Of a DNA stretch of 10,748 nucleotides, positions 8,029 to 10,748 are shown piece by piece. Below the pieces are notes generated by a model that did not search any database, was not told where the DNA came from, and was given only the letters and a program-made list of their open reading frames with translations. Within the stretch, counting starts at the first letter, position 1. Each line of letters opens with the position of its first letter. This stretch comes from an uncultured Marvinbryantia sp. GTDB taxonomy: Bacteria > Bacillota > Clostridia > Lachnospirales > Lachnospiraceae. The DNA lies in NCBI GenBank assembly GCA_934373455.1, contig CAKRON010000084.1:1-10748 (forward strand), read 5' to 3'. Both the position numbers and the translations under genes were made by a program.

Positions 8029-8277
8029 ATGAGTGACTTAACAGCAACAAACTGCGGATGTGATAATGGATGTAATTCAGGATGTGGGGCAGGCAATAAT
8101 TCTATTTTTAACACAGGCAACTGTGGATGTTCTATCATCTGGATCATTTTACTTCTGAATATATTCTGCGGAAACGGATGTGGCCAGTCTTCCTGTGGAT
8201 GTGGTGAAAATAATAACTGTCTTTTGATTCTTCTGCTGCTCTTATGCTGCAACGGAGACTGTGGCTTAAACTTCTAA
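8029..8277 (+). CDS. High-cysteine, glycine-rich small hydrophobic protein
   Basis: An 82-residue protein with 14 cysteines (9, 11, 15, 19, 32, 34, 47, 51, 56, 58, 64, 73, 74, 78), mostly in CG, GC or CGC contexts. Two hydrophobic blocks, SIIWIILLLNIF (35-46) and LLILLLLL (65-72), separate the cysteine clusters. It resembles short clostridial proteins that databases label 'chorion class high-cysteine' proteins, from memory and without a search. The frame could start at a GTG (7996), but the ATG at 8029 follows GGAGG at 7-nt spacing and begins the conserved-looking MSDLTATNCGC. It lies 56 bp after the subtilase gene with no terminator between, so co-transcription is likely, and a strong terminator follows. 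A structural or surface-layer role, possibly in the spore, is inference. Confidence 0.8.
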   Translation: MSDLTATNCGCDNGCNSGCGAGNNSIFNTGNCGCSIIWIILLLNIFCGNGCGQSSCGCGENNNCLLILLLLLCCNGDCGLNF

Positions 8278-8290
8278 TCTTTCTCTCGAG

Positions 8291-8341
8291 AAAATGGGTG
8301 TGTGCAATTATTTCTGCACACACCCATTTTATTATTTTTTT
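8291..8341. terminator. Perfect-hairpin terminator shared by convergent small genes
   Basis: Arms AAAATGGGTGTGTGCA (8291-8306) and TGCACACACCCATTTT (8315-8330) are exact inverted repeats of 16 bp with an 8-nt loop. On the plus strand ATTATTTTTTT follows. On the minus strand the arm itself ends in TTTT. It ends the high-cysteine gene and also lies directly after the stop of the convergent 52-codon gene. Confidence 0.92.
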
Positions 8342-8490
8342 AATATATTCTCTGATCTTTTACTTTCTTGTATCATCTGCGTCCTCTGTTGTTTTACCAA
8401 TTTATTTTGATCCATTTCTTTTTTCCTGTTCATGCATTCTTCATCCACTTCATAAAATGCATTACCATCTATCACGACATGCGTTTTCAT
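8332..8490 (-). CDS. 52-residue charged small protein, uncharacterised
   Basis: A short minus-strand frame of 52 codons, starting at ATG 8490 and ending in TAA at 8334-8332. The product begins MKTHVVIDGNAFYEVDEEC and continues as a lysine-, glutamine- and glutamate-rich, probably helical tail ending in KK. Support for a real gene is a purine-rich AAAGG plus GGGGG just before the ATG, protein-like composition with a compact hydrophobic head, and a stop that falls exactly at the terminator shared with the convergent gene. It also fills what would otherwise be a 340-base gap. A candidate promoter upstream on the minus strand is TTGCTT, 17 bp, AATAAT. I do not recognise a domain. The head VVIDGNAFYEVDEEC looks like the conserved part. 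Confidence 0.68.
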   Translation of the reverse strand: MKTHVVIDGNAFYEVDEECMNRKKEMDQNKLVKQQRTQMIQESKRSENILKK

Positions 8491-8618
8491 ATCCCCCAGC
8501 CTTTCTTATATTCTCACATCTGTTATATTATTAAGGTATGTTTCTTGAAAAGCAACGTTCAATTTTTGTTATTATAAATTTTGCTTTTTGCGCATATACT
8601 AAACAAAAAGGATTTTTT

Positions 8619-8948
8619 ATGGAACAAAATCAGGATCAAGGTTTACCTGCAGTAGACAGGATTGCCAATGGCGATCAACTTCAGATGTATAAAGCCGTCA
8701 TTCCTTATATGCCAAAAAATCTGCAAAAACAGTGCATGATACTTATAAAACTGATGGAAATGAACAATTTAATCTCCTTCTATAACAGTACCGTAACAGC
8801 CTGCGCTTCTCCTCAAAGATCTAATAGTCCGGAAGAACTTTTGTCTGAACTGCGTCACTATGGCAGTGAAGCTCAAAATCAGCAGATCGATAATTTACTG
8901 AATCTTTTTTCTGCATTGAAACTATATCAAAGTTATCAGGAAATATAA
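8619..8948 (+). CDS. Small helical protein of unknown function (first of a pair)
   Basis: A 109-residue, probably all-helical cytoplasmic protein with no signal peptide. It has a hydrophobic helix with Met-rich segments, MILIKLMEMNNLISFY (40-55), a linker ACASPQRSNS (61-70), and a C-terminal part PEELLSELRHYGSEAQNQQI (71-90) plus DNLLNLFSALK (91-101). The frame extends 27 codons upstream, but ATG 8619 has AAAGGA at 6-nt spacing and the upstream residues look untranslated, so I start there. The next gene follows after 10 bp and has a related C-terminus, which suggests an operon and a shared function. I do not recognise the family. Confidence 0.82.
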   Translation: MEQNQDQGLPAVDRIANGDQLQMYKAVIPYMPKNLQKQCMILIKLMEMNNLISFYNSTVTACASPQRSNSPEELLSELRHYGSEAQNQQIDNLLNLFSALKLYQSYQEI

Positions 8949-8958
8949 AGGAGGGTTT

Positions 8959-9246
8959 ATGGATCAGAAATGGATGCAAGATTCGGCTCTTTCAGATATT
9001 GATATAAGCAAACTGAAACAATTATCTGCCCTGGCAGAACAGGTACATCATATGAATCAAAAAGAGCTGCTGCCTTTTCTGCTGGCAGCAGCTTCTAAAT
9101 CAAAGAAACAACATATGAACTTTTCCTCTGAAGAAGTACAGACAATTTTAACTGTCCTGAAAAAAAACAAATCCTCAGAAGAGCAAAAACAAATTGATCA
9201 TTTGGTTCAAATGTTTCAACAAATGAAAAATCATACTTCTCACTGA
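8959..9246 (+). CDS. Small helical protein of unknown function (second of a pair)
   Basis: A 95-residue, lysine- and glutamine-rich, probably helical soluble protein. The start at 8959 is well supported by AAAGGAGGG just upstream and sits 10 bp after the preceding stop, so translation is probably coupled. Residues 57-90 (SSEEVQTILTVLKKNKSSEE, then QKQIDHLVQMFQQMK) line up with residues 70-101 of the upstream protein, sharing S-EE near the start and QID-L---F---K at the end. A hydrophobic patch KELLPFLLAAA (35-45) may form the core of a first helix. The stop overlaps the end of cinA on the other strand. The function is unknown. Confidence 0.82.
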   Translation: MDQKWMQDSALSDIDISKLKQLSALAEQVHHMNQKELLPFLLAAASKSKKQHMNFSSEEVQTILTVLKKNKSSEEQKQIDHLVQMFQQMKNHTSH

Positions 9247-10385
9247 TCTGATAAAATACATTCACGCAATAACAACAGTGCCTGCGTTGCAGATTGTTCT
9301 CGGATTTGATTTCGATTTCCTTTAAAATGATATTCTCGTACCACCGTCCGATTTTTATAGCAGCAGGCAATGTAAACCAGTCCAACCGGTTTTCCCTCTT
9401 CTGCTGCCGGTCCGGCAAGACCTGTTAAAGAAACACAGGCATCCGCTCCGGTGGCAAACACACCATTTTTGGCCATTTCTTTCGCTGTACGGTCACTCAC
9501 TGCTCCATATTCCTTTAATGTTGTCTTTTTCACATCCAGAAGTTTTCTCTTCGCCCTGTTACAATAGGTAACAAATCCCTGCTTAAACACATCTGAAGCT
9601 CCCGGTACTGCCGTAAACTTTGCAGCAAGCAAACCTCCTGTCAGAGATTCTGCAGTTGTAAGCGTAAGATCTCTTTCTTTCAATAATTCAAGAACGGATG
9701 CTTCCAATGACACACTGTCATCGGTTGCATAAACAGCATCTTTAAACTTTTCCAGACAGGCTTTTACTACAGGCTTCAGCATCTTTTTTGCAGTATTTTC
9801 TTCCGCCGCCTGAGCCAGGAGATGAATCATTACATCTTCCTTTCCTGTCTTGACAGTGAATTTTACAGTCGGATATTTTTCCCGCATAGACTTTAGCTCA
9901 GCATTGACTTTTGTATCAGTAATCCCGCATAATTTCAATGTTGCAGAATAAGAGATTTCCTTTTGTTCTTTCTGCAGAAGGGAATATAATTCATGATCAA
10001 ATACATCCTGAATTTCTGTTCCTGGGAGTATGGCAATAAACTTCTCAGTCTTTTTCCAGAGCCATCCTGATTCAGCTCCATCATGACGATCTAATACAAC
10101 TTCTTCATACGAAGCGCGCTCACCTTTGTCCAGCAATTTATCCGAAATAATTTTCTTAATATCTGTAGCAGCTATACCGCTGTTGCAAACAATCATAACT
10201 GCCGGAGTTCGCTCCAACGATGCCTGAAGTATCTCTGAAAAATATACATTCTGCTGATTTACTCTTGTCTGAGATGTTACTGACATTCCAAGCTGTATGC
10301 ATTTATCTGTCATATAAGACAACAGCTCATCATTACTCTTTGTACCTGACAAATCCATTTCTACAGAAATTAACTCTACGTCCAT
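9240..10385 (-). CDS. cinA: CinA-family protein: decayed N-terminal domain, intact C-terminal NMN amidase domain
   Basis: A 381-residue CinA homologue. The C-terminal PncC domain (about 222-381) looks functional, with TAESLTGGLLA (243-253), YCNRAKRKLLDV (274-285), GAVS (294-297), SLTGLAGP (319-326) and EEGKPVGLVYIA (329-340). PncC deamidates nicotinamide mononucleotide to recycle NAD. The N-terminal MoCF-like domain has lost its signatures: the usual GTELLLG stretch is EMDLSGT, the usual GGLGPTxDD is NSGIAATDI (68-76), and LPGPPxEM is LPGTEIQD (120-127). The frame also opens at ATG 10412, but GGAGG lies 5 nt before ATG 10385, where homology begins, so I start there. It follows pgsA in the usual pgsA-cinA order; recA, the common third member, is not downstream. 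Confidence 0.9.
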   Translation of the reverse strand: MDVELISVEMDLSGTKSNDELLSYMTDKCIQLGMSVTSQTRVNQQNVYFSEILQASLERTPAVMIVCNSGIAATDIKKIISDKLLDKGERASYEEVVLDRHDGAESGWLWKKTEKFIAILPGTEIQDVFDHELYSLLQKEQKEISYSATLKLCGITDTKVNAELKSMREKYPTVKFTVKTGKEDVMIHLLAQAAEENTAKKMLKPVVKACLEKFKDAVYATDDSVSLEASVLELLKERDLTLTTAESLTGGLLAAKFTAVPGASDVFKQGFVTYCNRAKRKLLDVKKTTLKEYGAVSDRTAKEMAKNGVFATGADACVSLTGLAGPAAEEGKPVGLVYIACCYKNRTVVREYHFKGNRNQIREQSATQALLLLRECILSDQ

Positions 10386-10398
10386 TTTATCCTCCACT

Positions 10399-10424
10399 GA
10401 ATATCCCGGCATATTCCGGGATTC
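10399..10424 (-). other. Intercistronic hairpin between pgsA and cinA
   Basis: TCCCGG (10404-10409) and CCGGGA (10416-10421) pair around a 6-nt loop, extended by GAA/TTC after a 2-nt bulge. No T-run follows on the minus strand, so it is not a standard terminator. It sits 4-5 bases upstream of the cinA ribosome binding site and could affect mRNA stability or cinA translation. Confidence 0.5.
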
Positions 10425-10439
10425 TGTTTCTGACGGTAT

Positions 10440-10748
10440 TTACGACTGCATGCTTAATACTTTTTTGTTTTTCCAAATGTAATCTGCCAATGAAACCACC
10501 GTAAGAATCAAAGCAATCCACTTGAAAATATTCTCTAAAACAGTAAAAACTCCTCCAAGATTTGCTATAAGTAAAATAATCATGATCATCTGTGATACAG
10601 TTTTGAATTTGCCCCACCAGCTGGCAGCAATCACAATGCCGTTGTCAGCTGCAATGAGACGAAAGCCACTGATTGCAAATTCTCTGCTGATGATGATAAT
10701 TACCATCCAGGCTGGAATCCGTCCCATGGAAACAAGACAGATCATAGC
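10440..10748 (-). CDS. pgsA: CDP-diacylglycerol--glycerol-3-phosphate 3-phosphatidyltransferase, C-terminal part
   Basis: The last 102 codons of a membrane CDP-alcohol phosphatidyltransferase that makes phosphatidylglycerophosphate, the precursor of phosphatidylglycerol. The visible part includes SREFAISGFRLIAADNGIVI (with the R-E-F-x-I-S-G signature after a membrane helix), WWGKFKTVSQM, and two or three C-terminal hydrophobic segments followed by a short basic tail. The frame is open to the window edge, so the start and the catalytic CDP-alcohol motif lie beyond 10748. It is the upstream neighbour of cinA, 54 bp away, a conserved Firmicutes arrangement that supports the identification. Confidence 0.93.
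   Translation of the reverse strand, partial: AMICLVSMGRIPAWMVIIIISREFAISGFRLIAADNGIVIAASWWGKFKTVSQMIMIILLIANLGGVFTVLENIFKWIALILTVVSLADYIWKNKKVLSMQS

Noticed and set aside
7860..8252. A 130-codon minus-strand frame rich in His and Pro, antisense to the subtilase end and the high-cysteine gene.
   Set aside because: Its composition is the mirror of Gly/Cys codons on the plus strand, it has no ribosome binding site, and it would overlap two better-supported genes.
10386..10412. A 9-codon N-terminal extension of CinA starting at ATG.
   Set aside because: That ATG lies in a hairpin loop without a ribosome binding site, while GGAGG directly precedes the next in-frame ATG.
10399..10424. Hairpin between pgsA and cinA considered as a terminator.
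   Set aside because: No T-run follows on either strand and the stem is short; the two genes form a conserved operon.
1..10748. Search for CRISPR repeats, insertion-sequence ends, transposases, phage genes and attachment sites, including near the tRNA.
   Set aside because: No regularly spaced repeats, terminal inverted repeats with target duplications, or recombinase genes were seen.

Overview
The window looks like chromosome of a low-GC, Gram-positive, probably spore-forming Clostridia, most likely a Lachnospiraceae relative. The grounds are the AT-rich genes, strong AGGAGG ribosome binding sites, consensus sigma-A promoters, an LtaS-type polymerase, Csp-like subtilases and a high-cysteine small protein of a kind I associate with gut Lachnospiraceae. 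No sequence search was possible, so genus is not assigned. I see no transposase, phage, CRISPR or integrase signature.

Layout. (1) 1-130: the 5' three quarters of a minus-strand tRNA-Leu(CAA) with its promoter. (2) 165-2836, minus: a two-gene operon, a rhomboid-like pseudoprotease with a C-terminal zinc module followed by an LTA-synthase-family lipoteichoic/phosphoglycerol polymerase. (3) 2871-2942: back-to-back sigma-A promoters driving that operon and, in the other direction, aroC (chorismate synthase, 2975-4087), which ends at a bidirectional terminator. (4) 4149-6175, minus: a 6-phosphogluconolactonase-like beta-propeller preceded by a compact subtilisin-like protease with a TTG start. 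(5) 6245-8277, plus: a large CspA-like subtilase, divergent from the first protease, then a small 14-cysteine protein and a perfect hairpin terminator. (6) 8332-8490, minus: a 52-codon gene, too short for ordinary ORF lists, using the same hairpin from the other side. (7) 8619-9246, plus: two small helical proteins in tandem with related C-terminal halves. (8) 9240-10748, minus: the pgsA-cinA pair; cinA has a decayed N-terminal domain and meets the preceding operon tail to tail with a 7-bp overlap.

How the parts relate. pgsA and the LTA-synthase-like gene both concern anionic phospholipid and glycerophosphate polymer chemistry, but they lie in separate operons. The most unusual area is about 5.3-9.25 kb: two subtilases of different architecture head to head, a cysteine/glycine-rich hydrophobic protein, a 52-residue charged protein, and a helical pair of unknown role. 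Csp-family subtilases act in spore germination in clostridia, so a spore-related protease and structural-protein locus is a reasonable hypothesis. The sequence alone does not prove it. No stretch over 300 bases is left without a gene once the 52-codon gene is included.
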